DNA of 32,188 bases from Scenedesmus sp. ARA3 (Eukaryota; Chlorophyta; Chlorophyceae; Sphaeropleales; Scenedesmaceae): contig RWJK01001522.1 in the NCBI GenBank assembly GCA_004335835.1, positions 17,008 to 49,195 on the forward strand, written 5' to 3'. A program made the translations under genes and the position numbers. The notes beneath the pieces are model-generated. The model made no database searches. It saw only the letters and a program-made list of their open reading frames with translations, and was not told the origin of the DNA. Numbering within the stretch: the first letter of the stretch is position 1; each line of letters begins with the position of its first letter. This document shows, piece after piece, positions 31,182-32,188 of this stretch.

Positions 31182-31600
31182 CGCCAGCGCTGGCCGCTGC
31201 CAACAATGGCACTCAGTTGAGCTGCTGTTGGCGGCAGGCGGTGTTATCAGTCAGGCACGAGCCTTTCGTCCAAGGACAGTGATCAGTGCGCCAGCCTCGT
31301 TCGTCTCAATGACCTGCAGTGCTCACAGCACTGGCGGTGGGGCGGCTGGCTGAGTCGGATGATCAGCAGCTGCTGGCTGTCTGATGGCAGGCTGGCCATG
31401 CCAGCGATGCCGGGCCACCCGGGGTCTGGCAATGTGCCAGCTGTATGAAGAGTGCAGGATACACGCTTTGCAAGCTGGCGTTGCAGATGGTGGCACTGCT
31501 GTTGCTGCAGGCGGCAGGTGTTGTTGACAGATAGACACAGTTGCAAGCCGTTAGTTCTTGAACAGTGATCAGTGCGCCAGCCTCCGTTGTCTCTTCAACG
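31070..31600 (+). repeat. Tandem duplication of the carboxypeptidase gene end and 3' UTR
   Basis: The last ~110 coding bases (from GGCTGGCTGAGTCGGATGA at 31075) recur from about 31344 at an offset of 269. Further on, GATCAGTGCGCCAGCCTC at 31281 recurs at 31567 (offset 286), so the unit is about 270-286 bases with small indels. The second copy lies after the stop and has lost a few bases near the CTGGCTGTC segment, so it is non-coding. Confidence 0.85.
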
Positions 31601-32188
31601 GGATGGTTCAACCGGTCACAGGTAGTACCTGTAGTGTTAACCAGTACTGTGCTGGCTCCTTGAGGCCTGCATATGCATGCTGGTGACGATTACTCTTAAA
31701 CTGTCAATCGTTACCTGCTGCTGCAGCGGTCAGCAAATGCAGCATCTCATGGCAGCAAAGGCGCCATGCTGGTATTCTGCGATATTCACAGCCTGCACAG
31801 TGCCGCGTTGCAGCAGCTGCACTTCAAAGCATGCACATAGCAGCAGGCATCTGCAGCTGACGGCTGCTGCAGCAAGCTTGCTTGCTGAAATGACTACATG
31901 AACCTGGCCATGAAAACAACTTTTCAACCCCCAAACCACATGTGTACACAGGCATTGCCAATTATTCTCCTGCGCTGCCGGAACACGTTTGATTGTCATC
32001 AACATCACCGTCGACCCCATTGGCGTGTTGACAACATCATGAACAGTCACTGCTGGTATGCAAGCATAGTATGTATTCATGCCCTTTGTGAGCACACTGT
32101 GAGCACACTCATACGGTATGCACAGGGGAAGCACTCACGCACGTGTAATCAACGGCATAACGAAAAGAAGCCCGACCCCATAGTATAC
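31182..32188. other. 3' flank of the carboxypeptidase gene
   Basis: Apart from the duplicated unit to about 31600 and the TGTAA at 32144, I see nothing recognisable. Open frames on either strand are short and without family features. Confidence 0.5.
32144..32148 (+). terminator. Candidate TGTAA polyadenylation signal of the carboxypeptidase gene
   Basis: This is the first plus-strand TGTAA after the stop at 31181, which would give a 3' UTR of about 970 bases including the duplicated unit. Assignment is by position only. Confidence 0.4.

Noticed and set aside
1..32188. tRNA, rRNA or snRNA genes
   Set aside because: Scanning by eye for B-box-like GGTTCGA, cloverleaf arms and rRNA core sequences found nothing convincing; a tRNAscan or Rfam run would settle it.
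1..32188. Transposable element coding sequence (reverse transcriptase, integrase, DDE transposase)
   Set aside because: No conserved catalytic motifs seen on either strand, and no long terminal inverted or direct repeats apart from the local exon duplications.

Overview
The window reads as nuclear DNA of a green alga (Chlorophyta, probably a Scenedesmus/Chlamydomonas-type chlorophycean). The evidence is intron-rich genes with GT-AG introns, very abundant CAG triplets in exons (poly-Gln/Ala/Ser) and CTG triplets in introns on the sense strand, TGTAA-type polyadenylation signals downstream of stop codons, and plant/algal protein families. The taxon is an inference. All gene models are my own hand-made splice models. 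Their support is phase-consistent junctions and family alignment from memory, not transcripts.

Layout: (1) 57-769 (+), the 3' end of a CS-domain (NudC/p23-like) gene. (2) 770-2766, gene-poor DNA with a possible exon. (3) 2767-7090 (+), a multi-exon gene whose product has one Tudor-like domain, a His-rich tract and long Gln/Ala-rich, acidic C-terminal sequence; its 5' end is unresolved. (4) 7091-11664, a 4.6-kb G/T-rich stretch without credible genes, perhaps a very long 3' UTR. (5) 11665-15237 (+), a complete four-exon gene for an RBM34/Nop12-type nucleolar protein with two RRMs and an RGG tail containing a 60-base assembly gap. (6) 23617-16442 (-), a gene for a protein of about 1550 residues with five Tudor-like domains and a long disordered tail. 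(7) 24785-31181 (+), a cytosolic carboxypeptidase of the CCP1/AGTPBP1 type (M14 family, tubulin deglutamylase). Genes 5 and 6 converge and share a palindrome that carries TGTAA on both strands. Genes 6 and 7 diverge from a 1.17-kb intergenic region.

The most striking signal is a recurrent pattern of partial exon copies inside introns. In the CS, RRM and Tudor genes, copies of the 5' part of an exon lie upstream of the intact exon, and copies of the 3' part (often with the 5' splice site) lie downstream. In the five-Tudor gene, two adjacent full exons each sit between a 5'-half and a 3'-half copy, bounded by 20-22-base direct repeats about 450-470 bases apart. One half copy (20341-20183) has usable splice sites, preserves frame (phase 1-1), and differs from its parent by 11 synonymous against 3 conservative changes, so it may be a working alternative exon. 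A second recurrent pattern is sense-strand CTG repeats at or near 3' splice sites.

Functionally the genes do not form a pathway. They are RNA-processing, chromatin-reader, co-chaperone and tubulin-modification genes typical of a nuclear chromosome arm.
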